A DNA stretch of 50,214 nucleotides from the NCBI GenBank assembly GCA_004294095.1, contig RDZR01000042.1, forward strand, positions 1-50,214. Reading direction: 5' to 3'. The notes below the pieces were generated by a model that saw only the letters and a program-made list of their open reading frames with translations, did no database searches and was not told the DNA's origin. Below, in pieces: positions 16,554 to 25,257 of the stretch. The stretch is from Verrucomicrobiota bacterium (GTDB lineage: Bacteria; Verrucomicrobiota; Verrucomicrobiia; Verrucomicrobiales; Akkermansiaceae). The position numbers were made by a program, and so were the translations under genes. Positions within the stretch are counted from its first letter, which is position 1; the number at the start of each line of letters is the position of its first letter.

Positions 16554-17414
16554 TCACGATGCTGCGGCTGGCTCCGGCACTTTGCCTTCCTGCACCCAAT
16601 TCGGGATGGCGGCGTAGGTCAGCTCCTCACCAATTTCCAATCCTTGGAAATGATCATAAGGCATGTTGCGGAATAAGCTCATCACCTCATCTTCCAACCA
16701 ATGCATTTGAGCGGTGAGGTGATTGCGTAAAATGTAGAAAAATGCAAATGCTGGAATTGCGATGAAAAGTCCCGCAGCAGTTGCCACCAACACGTGGCCG
16801 ATCGCTTCGGATAATTTTGAGGTATCGGAAGCACCAGTCTCGCCCAACGCTGCGAAGGCGCTCATCATGCCAATGACGGTGCCGACCAACCCAACCATCG
16901 GCGCGCACACCCCAATCACCGAAAGATAATTGATGCGGTTTTGTAAGCGATTATTCTCGCGTCCCACTTCGACGAGCAGCGCCTCTTCGGTTTGGTCTTT
17001 GCCTTTTCCGACAAAGGAAAGTGCGTAGCGCACGCAGTTGGTAAATGCCGATGGCGTGTTCTTCATCACCTGATAGCAGTTCACATAATCACCGGCCATG
17101 AAGAGTGCCCGCGCCTTTTCAACTTCCATCGGCGGAGCCAACTTTTTCTTGGATGTGCGAGCATAAATATCGACGACTAAATAAATCGTAAACACCGACA
17201 TGATGCCGATGAAAATCATCACCGTGCCGCCCAGAGCGATGGTTTCCCAAAGATTCGTCTTCTTCGCAGCTGGCTTGGGCGCCGCCACTTCTCCGGCTGC
17301 TGCTGCGGGCGCTTGAGCGTGAGCTGTGGGAAGCGGGCAAGCAATCAGCAAGGCACCTAACAGAGTAAGCAAGCGAATGATCTGCATGAACGGATGGCGA
17401 GAATAGGACTTCAT
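16554..17414 (-). CDS. exbB: ExbB/TolQ/MotA-family proton channel protein
   Basis: 286 residues. A cleavable-looking signal (LLGALLIACPLPTAHA) and an Ala/Pro-rich segment precede the first channel helix (ETIALGGTVMIFIGIMSVFT). The cytoplasmic part follows (DYVNCYQVMKNTPSAFTNC). Two more helices come next, with NYLSVIGVCAPMVGLVGTV, then IGMMSAFAALGETGASD, then KLSEAIGHVLVATAAGLFIA, the typical ExbB/TolQ signature. This N-terminal signal plus Ala/Pro extension is common in ExbB of verrucomicrobia, planctomycetes and bacteroidetes. Its partners are the two ExbD proteins. Start taken at the first ATG; an internal Met eight codons later is possible. Confidence 0.9.
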   Translation of the reverse strand: MKSYSRHPFMQIIRLLTLLGALLIACPLPTAHAQAPAAAAGEVAAPKPAAKKTNLWETIALGGTVMIFIGIMSVFTIYLVVDIYARTSKKKLAPPMEVEKARALFMAGDYVNCYQVMKNTPSAFTNCVRYALSFVGKGKDQTEEALLVEVGRENNRLQNRINYLSVIGVCAPMVGLVGTVIGMMSAFAALGETGASDTSKLSEAIGHVLVATAAGLFIAIPAFAFFYILRNHLTAQMHWLEDEVMSLFRNMPYDHFQGLEIGEELTYAAIPNWVQEGKVPEPAAAS

Positions 17415-17459
17415 GATAAATGACGATGTTGTTAGAAAAAAAGGTGGGTTTGATCGAGA

Positions 17460-18344
17460 TTATGGATTCGGGGCAGCATCCGCTTCTGCTGGGGCTGCGG
17501 GTGTTTTCTGTTGCTCAGGGTTGAGCTTTTTGGCTTCAATTTCAAGGATCTCTTGATAGCCCGAGCGGCTCATGCCGCCCAATGCATCTTGCAACAACTT
17601 CAGGCCATCCTCGCGGCGATCCATCTGCTGCAATCCGCGCGCTGCGAGGATCGTGCCGCGCACGGCTAAATCACGCTCGGCTGGGTAAAAAACGGGCACG
17701 CGCAGCCATGCTTTGACAGCTTGGGAAACTTGGCCGTCTTCGGCATGCAAATAACCAATTTCCAACCAAAGCCGAGCCGCAAGCCACGGGTTCATCGAGC
17801 TATTGGCCAAGGCCTTGGCTGCATTGATTTGGGATTCCACGGTGCTTGTTCCGGGATTTAAAATTTGCTGGAAATCTCGGATCGCGGAAGCATCGGTGGC
17901 AGGCAGCCGCGTCATCACTGTGGCGGGCACCAGCTTGGCAGCTTGAGCGGCCTTTCCTTGCCGAGAGAGTGCGTCCATCTCCAGCAAGGTGGCGCTGAGC
18001 CAATGAGAATTCACGATCGATTGATAAGGCTCCAAGCTGGGCCTAACTTTTTCTAACAAGTCAGCCGCTTTGTCCGGTTGCTCCGCCGCCATCGCCTCGC
18101 GTGCGGCCATCAGGTCCGAGGGCTGTTTCAAAAATGCTTGGGCTACGTCTTTGCCGGTAAATTGGGTGGTGGCCACGCTGCTGCCACTCGCGAGGAAGCC
18201 GCCATTGCCATTCGGCTTGACGTAAATCGCCTCGATGCGTGTGCCATTTTGCAGGACGAATTCCTCTTTGCCCTGCGCATGCAACAAATTGCCGAACACA
18301 GCCGATCCTAACAGAATGCTTAGAGTATGGTATCGAGTCATCAT
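17460..18344 (-). CDS. Periplasmic TPR-like helical protein
   Basis: 294 residues with a signal peptide (ending near LLHAQG). A short beta region (EEFVLQNGTRIEAIYVKPNG) leads into an all-helical part with TPR-like spacing (REAMAAEQPDKAADLLEKV, AALWLEIGYLHAEDGQVSQ region, RDLAVRGTILAARGLQQM). The tail is Ala/Pro rich. The ATG overlaps the stop of the larger TPR gene by 4 nt (ATGA), implying translational coupling, and exbB follows 45 nt after its end. It is probably a periplasmic scaffold for the ExbBD complex, comparable in position but not in sequence to YbgF/CpoB in Tol systems. Confidence 0.75.
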   Translation of the reverse strand: MMTRYHTLSILLGSAVFGNLLHAQGKEEFVLQNGTRIEAIYVKPNGNGGFLASGSSVATTQFTGKDVAQAFLKQPSDLMAAREAMAAEQPDKAADLLEKVRPSLEPYQSIVNSHWLSATLLEMDALSRQGKAAQAAKLVPATVMTRLPATDASAIRDFQQILNPGTSTVESQINAAKALANSSMNPWLAARLWLEIGYLHAEDGQVSQAVKAWLRVPVFYPAERDLAVRGTILAARGLQQMDRREDGLKLLQDALGGMSRSGYQEILEIEAKKLNPEQQKTPAAPAEADAAPNP

Positions 18345-21151
18345 GATTCGAGTTTCTTCCGAGCGATTTCCGCTTCGGCGGAATCTTTGAGTTTAGGGTG
18401 ATCTAACAATTTTCTCAGAGCAGTCGCTGCGGCATCCGGTTGGCCGTCTCTCTCTAACATTTCCGCGCTCATCAAATAGGCTTTGGCAGCATATTGAGGA
18501 AACGCGCCGTATGACAGATAGACTTTTTGAAAATGCGCATTGGCCGCGCCGAGGTCACCTTGCTCCGCGGCGATTTCTCCAAGATGGAAAACCGAGCCGG
18601 CTTTTTCCGCTCCGCGCCATTCGCGAGTGGCGACGATTTCTTCGTAAAGTTTTTTCGCATCGTCCCATTTTTTCAATCCTTGCAAGGCTTGCGCTTTGCC
18701 AAACATCGCCTCCTTGAGCATCGAGTTGCCGGCACTGCGGTTGAGCGCTTGATCGTATTCCACAACGGCGGCGGCGAAGTCTTTTTGGTTCAGCGCGATT
18801 TGTCCGAGGCCCACGGATGCGGCATCCGAATATGCGGAATCGCGAAATTGATCGCGCAAATGAACGAACAGCGGCGCCGCTTGATCCGGCTTGCCGTCAT
18901 TGACTAGAAATTGGCCAACCAGCGAAAGTAAAATGGGCCCTAAATCTTGCGGCTTGGCCACGGTGGCAATCGTATTCAAGATCCGTCCTTGGCGGTCAGA
19001 GTCGCGCATCATGCGAGCAAGCTCCGCTTTGGCAAATTCCACCCGAGCGAAAGATGTCAACGTGCGGCTGGCCTCGGGGATTTCTAACTGCTTGGCCAGC
19101 GCTTCTAACAACTCATCCAAATTCGGAGCAGACTCATCTTTTTTTGCCGTCCGCGGCGGCACATAGAGCCCGGCAAGTTGGCTCAGCAGCATTTCCACAT
19201 ATTCCGAGCGCGGATTGTGAATGTCCCTCATCGCATACTTCATGAGCATTTCCTTGGCTTGCACCGTCTGCTTATCGCGATGGAAAAGTTTCACCAACTC
19301 GGCCACCGTGCGCAGCTCCATCGGATGGTTCGGATTATCCTTGAGGAAATCACCCAACAAGCTGCGCAAATCCTGCCAGCGCCGCGAGCCGCGCAGCATT
19401 GATGTCGCTTGCTCAAGCGCGTATTGCAAAACCGTCACATCGCCATTGGCCGTGCGCACCGCCGCGGTAAATGCGTCCGCCGCTTGGGTCACATCGCCTT
19501 TGGCGGACCATGCATCACCGAGCAAGGTGTGAATTTGCCCGGCATTATTTTGCGCGGCGGGATCTTTGAGCAACTGATTCATCGAGGCAATCAGCGCATC
19601 GTATTGCTTCATCGCCAGTTGAATGATCCCACGGCGGTAGGAAATATCTGCTAGAAATTGCCCTTTCGGGAAATCTTTTTCGTAGGCGGAAAATGATTTG
19701 AGCGTCGCCTCGTAATCATTGCGCAAGAAATCACAAAGTGCCCGCCGATAGACGATTTCCTCATACATCGGCGATGCCGCAAATTCCTTGCGGAGTTGAT
19801 CATAATTTTTCGCGGCCGCATCGTATTGGCCAGATTGGAATCGTGCATTGGCCAGCAACATGAGCAAGCGCTCGCGCGAAGGGCTCTGCGGGTTTGCTTG
19901 AAGCCACGGGTCGATGAAAGAGACGACTTCTGCCGCTTTACCATCTTGCAATAGCAATGTTGCGCGCATTTCAACGACCTGATCAGCATGCTTTTCTTTC
20001 GCAAAATCTCGCAAATAGCGCTGGCTCAGTGCATCCGCCTCACCAAACATGTTCATCCTGAAATAACTCACAATCGCCCCGAATAGTGAAGTCGGCGCAT
20101 CCGAAAAATCCTTGTGATCATCCGCCACCGCCTCAAATGCAACCGCCGCTGGCCAGTAGCGCTCCATATTGAAATAGCATCGCGCGATCCGGAATTGCAC
20201 AATCGCGTCGTAATCGCTCCGCGTCCGCACATCGCCCAATACTTTCTCGGTATGCTCAGAAAGTGCCTTCAATTGCGCCAGCCGATCCGCCAAACCACGC
20301 GGCAGCACTTGCTTGGTGCGCTCCGCTGCCGCCACCCGCCGTTCCAATTCAGAAATCATTTTTCGCGTGGATTCCAATCGGTTTGTTTGTATGGCGACCA
20401 CTTGATTGCGAGGACGCACGGAAGAATAACTGGCGAGTGCCGCAGGGAAATCTGAGAGATCGACGTATTGGTCGCCGATTTGCACGAGGCGGTGATTCAC
20501 CGTCACGATGATGTCCGGATATCCGGATGAATCTTCCAAGCGGTTGAGGATTTTAAGTGCCTCGTCGAGATCGCCCGAGCTGATGTGGAGATCGACGAGT
20601 TGCAGGGCCGCACGCAGGACGACGGGGCCGGTGGCAAATTCCTTCATCGCGCTTTCGAGCGTCTGGCCAGCGCGTTCCTTATCGCCCAATTTCAAATAGG
20701 CCTCAACGGCGAGGAAGCGAGCCTCTTCGGCAAATTCAGGTTTTTTGGAGGCCTCGGCCAAGTGAGTGAGCGCTTCTTGCTCTTTGCCCTCAAGTTTAAG
20801 CAATGCGTTGGCGAGCGTCAGATGCACTTCCGCCGCTGTATTCGCCTGTGGATATTTTTTAAGAAACAGGTCAAACGTCTTTGCGGCTTCTTCGTGTTGG
20901 AGATTAAAGAACTGAGCAAACCCCAAGGTGTAAACGACATTTTGGATCGCGCCATCTGGAGATGCGGCGACGATTTGCGAGAGCCGCTCAATCGCCGTCA
21001 CGTAGTCTTTAGCCTGATACGCCGTCATGCCCTCACGCAAGACGAGATTCATGTCCACTTGCGTCTCCGCAGCATGAAGCGGCCAAGAAAATATGGCTGC
21101 AAGCACGCTACAAAGCATGGCGCGTTGAATACGGGACATCATGGGTTTCAT
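18341..21151 (-). CDS. Large periplasmic TPR-repeat protein
   Basis: About 936 residues, first gene of the ExbBD operon. The preferred start is ATG 21149-21151 (MKPMMSRIQRAMLCSVLAA), giving a signal peptide ending near LHAAE; an in-frame start at 21205 would bury it. Nearly all of the mature protein is TPR-like helical repeats: YTLGFAQFFNLQHEEAAKTF, AEVHLTLANALLKLEG, RFRIARCYFNMERYWPAAVAF-like units, YRRGIIQLAMKQYDALIAS, HLGEIAAEQGDLGAANAHF. Several units have the YbgF/BamD pattern (ADISYRRG, AAEVHLTLANA). It has no transmembrane helix after the signal, so it is probably periplasmic or outer-membrane associated. It is coupled to the next gene by a 4-nt overlap. Confidence 0.82.
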   Translation of the reverse strand: MKPMMSRIQRAMLCSVLAAIFSWPLHAAETQVDMNLVLREGMTAYQAKDYVTAIERLSQIVAASPDGAIQNVVYTLGFAQFFNLQHEEAAKTFDLFLKKYPQANTAAEVHLTLANALLKLEGKEQEALTHLAEASKKPEFAEEARFLAVEAYLKLGDKERAGQTLESAMKEFATGPVVLRAALQLVDLHISSGDLDEALKILNRLEDSSGYPDIIVTVNHRLVQIGDQYVDLSDFPAALASYSSVRPRNQVVAIQTNRLESTRKMISELERRVAAAERTKQVLPRGLADRLAQLKALSEHTEKVLGDVRTRSDYDAIVQFRIARCYFNMERYWPAAVAFEAVADDHKDFSDAPTSLFGAIVSYFRMNMFGEADALSQRYLRDFAKEKHADQVVEMRATLLLQDGKAAEVVSFIDPWLQANPQSPSRERLLMLLANARFQSGQYDAAAKNYDQLRKEFAASPMYEEIVYRRALCDFLRNDYEATLKSFSAYEKDFPKGQFLADISYRRGIIQLAMKQYDALIASMNQLLKDPAAQNNAGQIHTLLGDAWSAKGDVTQAADAFTAAVRTANGDVTVLQYALEQATSMLRGSRRWQDLRSLLGDFLKDNPNHPMELRTVAELVKLFHRDKQTVQAKEMLMKYAMRDIHNPRSEYVEMLLSQLAGLYVPPRTAKKDESAPNLDELLEALAKQLEIPEASRTLTSFARVEFAKAELARMMRDSDRQGRILNTIATVAKPQDLGPILLSLVGQFLVNDGKPDQAAPLFVHLRDQFRDSAYSDAASVGLGQIALNQKDFAAAVVEYDQALNRSAGNSMLKEAMFGKAQALQGLKKWDDAKKLYEEIVATREWRGAEKAGSVFHLGEIAAEQGDLGAANAHFQKVYLSYGAFPQYAAKAYLMSAEMLERDGQPDAAATALRKLLDHPKLKDSAEAEIARKKLES

Positions 21152-21293
21152 CGACACTAATGGATAGGCAGCCACAACGCTCCGGCTGTCAATCCGGAAA
21201 AGCATGAAGCATCAAACTTTGCGGCATGGGCGATATGACATGTGCTTAAAAAATCAATGGTTTATCAAATAAATAGAATGAATGATTTTTAGC

Positions 21294-21311
21294 AAATGAG
21301 AATTCTCATTT
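21294..21311. promoter_or_regulatory. Perfect 18-nt palindrome upstream of the TPR-ExbBD operon
   Basis: AAATGAGAATTCTCATTT is a perfect palindrome, 143 nt upstream of ATG 21151 and 245 nt past the end of the FG-GAP gene. The half-site ATGAGAAT resembles Fur-box halves, and Fur control would suit an ExbBD operon, but the centre is shorter than a normal Fur box. The flanking T-run makes a terminator for the FG-GAP gene an alternative. The rest of the 404-nt stretch 21152-21555 holds no gene I can support. Confidence 0.4.
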
Positions 21312-21555
21312 TTTCCCGAACCTGACGTGGAAGTGCGTTTCCAAAGTATCATCCTACGTGTTGAGCCAATGCAAAATGACACCAGGGATGAATCGTTGCG
21401 CCAGAGTTGGTCACACCCAGTGCTTGGTGATTCTGCATTTTTCGCTTGTTTGAACCTCAATAGGAACCTGGACGGTGGAATGAGCAGATTTTTCGGATCT
21501 CAATCTCCGTAGCTTTGGAATGACATGATCACGGATCAACCGCAAACGAACTCAC

Positions 21556-23850
21556 TCACGGGGAAAGAACGGCTCGATAGAATGCTTTTCCGGGAGGAGG
21601 GGATGCATCGGTGAAAGAAAGCCGCCCGTCTGCTGCGACCGTGCTAGCGGCGACTTGCGTCCAATTGAGGAGATTGGTGCTGCGTTGGATTTTCAGCGAC
21701 TTACCGGGGCGATTGTAAAATACGACAACGGGATTCGAGTTGCTAGCAATCGAGATTTCCGCCGCTCTGGCTCCGATGGGTTTATCGAAATTACTAAAAA
21801 CATAGCTGGCTCCGGTATTGTCTTCTGAATTGTCGTTTTGATTCGCCAAAGTATCGTTGATGGTTCGGCTCCCACTGTCCTCAAAGGGCGCTCCCACAAT
21901 CCCAGTGGTTCCCGAAACGGCGACCGAGGTGCCAAACTGATCACCAAAGCCCGTGTTGCTTGCCTTCAGATATGAACCTTGAGTGCAGAAAGCGTCATTG
22001 CAAGTGAATGAATAAACCGCACCTGCACTGGTAAGACCAGCATCACTCTGATCGCCACCCACTCCAGTGGCCGCGCCGCGCTCTGCTGAGGAACTTACGA
22101 GCAGGATTCCATTGGATAGAGCCACCGCGGAACCGAATCCAAAGGTGCGATTACTGGCTTTAAGATAATCCAATGGTGCCCAAGATCCACCGTTGTAAAC
22201 GAAGACATACGCCGCTCCAGACTCAAGAGCCAAGTTGTTTGCACCGCTTCCCCCGACTCCCGTTGCATTGCTATCATCGCCAATCGCAGTTACAGCGATC
22301 AAATCTCCCGAGACAGCTACGGCGTAGCCGAATTGATCCTGCGCCTCGGTGTTACTCGCTTTTAAGTAGGCTTCCTGGGTCCATGTTCGATTGTTTCGCC
22401 TGAAAACGTAGGCCGCGCCCGAAGAGAGCGCTTCATCATCGGCAGGGTCTCCCGAGGTGTTGAGTCCACTGCCATCTTCAAATCTTGCTCCGACTACGAT
22501 GACATTGTTCCAAATGGCCACCGAGCAGCCGAAATTATCCGATGTTTCCGCATTGCTGGCCTTCAAATAGGCTTCTTGAGTCCATGTGCCGACCGTTCTT
22601 GAAAAGACGTAAGCAGCCCCGGAGGCCGTGGCAGAGTCATTGGTTCCGTCACCGTTGATGGCGGTGGTATTGCTGTCTTCATCCGCCGCACCGACGACGA
22701 TGGTATTGCCTGATATCGCAACGGTTAAACCAAAAAGATCTGCCCTTCCCGGATTGCTTGCTTTCAGATAAGCCTGCTGGCTCCATGTGCTACCCACTCG
22801 GGTAAATACATAGGCGGCGCCTGAGGATCCGATGTTGTTGTTGGTTCCGTCGCCATTGACTCCGGCCGAGCCACTGCCCTCTTGCGGAGCACCGACCACG
22901 ACCGTGTCACCTTCAATCGCCACTGAGGAACCAAAGATATCATTGATGTCGGCATTGTCGGCTTTGAGAATAGCCTGCTGTGACCAACTAGCGCCATTCC
23001 TGACGAAGATATACGCGGCTCCAGAGCCACTCCGCAGTTCATCGCTGGGACCATTGACGATTCTTGACGAGCTATCTTCCTGAGGTGCTCCCACAATCGC
23101 ATAGTTTCCAGAGATGGATACAGACGTGCCAAATTTATCTTCAGAACCAGAATTGCTCGCTTTTAAATATGCCTGCTGGGCAACGGGATCAATCGTGATG
23201 GGATAGCGAGCATTCGCCTCATCCACCGACAGTCGGATGGTATTTTCAGAAATTCCTTCGAAGCTGGAATGAAGCATTTTACCATCAGCATCCCAGACTT
23301 TTAGTCCGCTGTAGTCGATTTTTCGGCTATTATTTTCATCGTAAAAATGAACTCCCAACGAATCGCTTGCAATCACTGCCTTCAAGTTACCCACTGTCTT
23401 CATCGTGAATTGCAGCTTCGATGAGCGCCCATTTTTCTGCGGTGGCTCGGAAATGATGAATCCATGCTCGAGGCCCCTGCGATCATTGATGAACCATTCT
23501 TGTAAAGAGGAGCTCCATTGATAAGTCAGGCGTTGGCCATCTGTCTGAATGGTCGCAGTGCCTGTCACATTGACTTCGGAGCCAGCAAAACCATAGCTTT
23601 GGAGCTGCAAGCCCCACGTCCAGCTTTGGCCAAGCGGTGAAGTGACAAAGCTCTGTCCATCGAAGTGAGCGGTCCATTGCTGTTCCAGATTCTTGGCTTG
23701 CCATCCCGCATCGGTATTTTGGAAAGCGTGGATACTCGAATCATAAGCCTCGCGGAGACTTTTGAGGTCTTGGTGCTTCTTGGCAGTATTTGCGAGCACA
23801 CTGCCGGTAATCAAGAGAGTCCCTAGCGCGATTTTTGTGTAGATTTTCAT
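21556..23850 (-). CDS. FG-GAP seven-repeat (beta-propeller) exoprotein
   Basis: 764 residues. Signal peptide to about VLANTAKK. The N-terminal domain (about 60-225) contains EWFINDRRGLEHGF and ends YPITIDPVA; a homologous domain opens the 25940-28186 protein. Seven FG-GAP-type units of about 60-67 residues follow (about 228-690), with the recurring pattern YLKASN...D.FG.SVA.SG...VGAP.ED and ...GAAYVF.R. Seven units fit a closed seven-bladed propeller as in integrin alpha chains. The C-terminal beta domain (IQRSTNLLNWTQV...FYRAVLSP) resembles secretion or surface domains frequent in verrucomicrobia. No PEP-CTERM tail. It follows the PEP-CTERM gene by 39 nt and is probably under the operator at 24575. 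Confidence 0.82.
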   Translation of the reverse strand: MKIYTKIALGTLLITGSVLANTAKKHQDLKSLREAYDSSIHAFQNTDAGWQAKNLEQQWTAHFDGQSFVTSPLGQSWTWGLQLQSYGFAGSEVNVTGTATIQTDGQRLTYQWSSSLQEWFINDRRGLEHGFIISEPPQKNGRSSKLQFTMKTVGNLKAVIASDSLGVHFYDENNSRKIDYSGLKVWDADGKMLHSSFEGISENTIRLSVDEANARYPITIDPVAQQAYLKASNSGSEDKFGTSVSISGNYAIVGAPQEDSSSRIVNGPSDELRSGSGAAYIFVRNGASWSQQAILKADNADINDIFGSSVAIEGDTVVVGAPQEGSGSAGVNGDGTNNNIGSSGAAYVFTRVGSTWSQQAYLKASNPGRADLFGLTVAISGNTIVVGAADEDSNTTAINGDGTNDSATASGAAYVFSRTVGTWTQEAYLKASNAETSDNFGCSVAIWNNVIVVGARFEDGSGLNTSGDPADDEALSSGAAYVFRRNNRTWTQEAYLKASNTEAQDQFGYAVAVSGDLIAVTAIGDDSNATGVGGSGANNLALESGAAYVFVYNGGSWAPLDYLKASNRTFGFGSAVALSNGILLVSSSAERGAATGVGGDQSDAGLTSAGAVYSFTCNDAFCTQGSYLKASNTGFGDQFGTSVAVSGTTGIVGAPFEDSGSRTINDTLANQNDNSEDNTGASYVFSNFDKPIGARAAEISIASNSNPVVVFYNRPGKSLKIQRSTNLLNWTQVAASTVAADGRLSFTDASPPPGKAFYRAVLSP

Positions 23851-23889
23851 CGGTTGAAGTATGAATGGGTGATGGCTGACAAGAATGGA

Positions 23890-24474
23890 CTATCGTCTCC
23901 GGCGCATCAATATTCCGAGCGCCGTGCCTGCCAAGAGCAGAGCAGAACTAGGCTCGGGGATCACACCCGCAGCGATGCCCACCCCTGGGCTGTCCTCGAA
24001 GGCACCTGAGAGGACTTGGAATTCATTTGTAGTGGAGTTCCAAGTCACTTCAAACCAACCGTAGCGGACTCCTCCAGCTTCCGGGAAGGTTTTGAAGCCG
24101 ACGTAAGAGCCAGGCCCAAAGTCTGGAGCAACTCCCGATGTTCCGCCCAAGTCGACCCGGAACGAGGTGCTTGCTGCTTGATTTTCGTAGGTGTCGCCAA
24201 CCTCGTCGATGAGAGTGCCAAAGCTGTAGTTTCTAATATCTGCAACGCCTGTCGAGGGTGAGACGATTCCGAATTGGATTCGCCCGATTGACTGAAAGCC
24301 AAAGAATGACGGCCCCGCAGAGAGTATGAAGCCGCCACCAGCCACATTGATTTCAAACCCACTGGGGGTGTAGCTTGAAACATCGATCATTTGGATTGCG
24401 GCCTGAGTTTCCATCACTGAAAATCCCAGAATGGCTGCGGAGAAGAGGGCTTTTACGAGTTTTTTATTTTTCAT
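23890..24474 (-). CDS. PEP-CTERM exoprotein under NsrR-type operator
   Basis: 194 residues. A basic signal (MKNKKLVKALFSAAILGFSV) with cleavage near TQA, a body with PSGFEINVAGGGFILSAGPS, GRIQFGIVS, VRYGWFEVTWNSTTNEF, and a PEP-CTERM tail (VIPEPSSALLLAGTALGILM then RRRR). The body pattern, with a GWFEVTWN strand, is frequent in verrucomicrobial PEP-CTERM proteins. It is the first gene of a unit with the FG-GAP gene. An operator-like palindrome lies 101 nt upstream. Its body is not similar to the 12-13 kb pair. Confidence 0.82.
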   Translation of the reverse strand: MKNKKLVKALFSAAILGFSVMETQAAIQMIDVSSYTPSGFEINVAGGGFILSAGPSFFGFQSIGRIQFGIVSPSTGVADIRNYSFGTLIDEVGDTYENQAASTSFRVDLGGTSGVAPDFGPGSYVGFKTFPEAGGVRYGWFEVTWNSTTNEFQVLSGAFEDSPGVGIAAGVIPEPSSALLLAGTALGILMRRRR

Positions 24475-24574
24475 TTTTTTGTTTGTTAAAATGTGACATG
24501 GGAGAATTTCTCAGAAGTGCGCGGAATCTTGAAAAGATGTGTAACGTTTCGTATTGAATGCTCTAAAGCTGAAA

Positions 24575-24591
24575 AGGTATTTTAAATACCT
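24575..24591 (-). promoter_or_regulatory. Rrf2/NsrR-like operator, site 1
   Basis: AGGTATTTTAAATACCT is an 8-1-8 perfect inverted repeat, like NsrR boxes (AT-rich centre TTT.AAA with symmetric arms). Reading toward the PEP-CTERM gene it is preceded by CTTGC-N6-TAGGTATT. A possible -35 TTTCAC with 17-nt spacing puts the -10 (TTAAAA) inside the palindrome, as expected for repression. It controls the 24474/23850 unit by position. Confidence 0.65.
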
Positions 24592-24662
24592 AAAACAAGC
24601 AAGTGAAATCTCAAAAGTAGTGACTGCTTCTCTCAGGAGAGTTCGGAGAGCATGGGAGCCAT

Positions 24663-25094
24663 TCATCCTTCCCGCGTTGGCCACTTCCATGCGTAGCGGA
24701 TGACCATTATAAGAAGAAGAACTTCGACTGCGGCACCAAAAATCATGAAAGGGAAAAACTCTCCGGCCAAATTGAATAAGGAATAAGGAATGTAAACCGC
24801 GGCGACGATGATGTTTGTGAGGCGATTTACTTTCGCCGCTAAGGCAGTTGAGAGAAAAATCATGAGGGCCGGAATCGATACTGAGGCCAGCGCTCCGAAT
24901 AAGAATCCTTGAGTGATTTTAAACTTCCATATCATTCCTGCGATGACGTTTTCGAGGTAACCTGTTTTATATAAGGCAAAATAATCTACATAGATATATA
25001 AAAACATGAAGCTCGCCCACAGGGCGGCGATCTTGATTTTTACATTGAAATCGATGTCTTCCAATACCATTTGCGGTAATTTTTCTGGGGTCAT
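24663..25094 (-). CDS. DUF6326-like four-helix membrane protein
   Basis: 143 residues with four hydrophobic helices (about 22-41, 62-82, 88-108, 114-135). The order FMFLYIYVDYFALYKTGYLE, IPALMIFLSTAL, KVNRLTNIIVAAVYIPYSL matches small integral proteins grouped as DUF6326, from memory. Function unknown; it lies in the inner membrane. The gene is monocistronic, divergent from the nsrR-like gene, with an operator copy at 25135-25151 in the shared 163-nt upstream region. A small hairpin (GGGG-CTGAA-CCCC) lies in its leader just before the start. Confidence 0.7.
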   Translation of the reverse strand: MTPEKLPQMVLEDIDFNVKIKIAALWASFMFLYIYVDYFALYKTGYLENVIAGMIWKFKITQGFLFGALASVSIPALMIFLSTALAAKVNRLTNIIVAAVYIPYSLFNLAGEFFPFMIFGAAVEVLLLIMVIRYAWKWPTREG

Positions 25095-25134
25095 ACTTTT
25101 TAATTTTTAGGGGTTCAGCCCCCCGCGGCTAAAG

Positions 25135-25151
25135 AGGTATTTTTAATACCT
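25135..25151 (-). promoter_or_regulatory. Rrf2/NsrR-like operator, site 2
   Basis: AGGTATTTTTAATACCT matches site 1 at all but one position. On the strand facing the DUF6326 gene it is preceded by CTTGC-N6-TAGGTATT and by TTTCAC with 17-nt spacing. The 14-nt context GCAAGTGAAATCTC on the plus strand is identical at sites 1 and 2. Being also 107 nt upstream of the divergent regulator gene, it could mediate autoregulation. Confidence 0.65.
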
Positions 25152-25257
25152 AACTAAGGCAAGTGAAATCTCTAAAATTTTTGGCTATTCATGGACACGG
25201 GTTTTTGGAACGGTCTGGACGTTCGCCGTAGCGTCTTCAGAAAATCACGGATCCACT

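Noticed and set aside
13939-21205. Long open frames on the plus strand opposite the ExbBD/TPR operon (for example 20585-21160)
   Set aside because: They mirror the codon structure of the minus-strand genes, have no recognisable domain, and no ribosome-binding site; antisense shadows.
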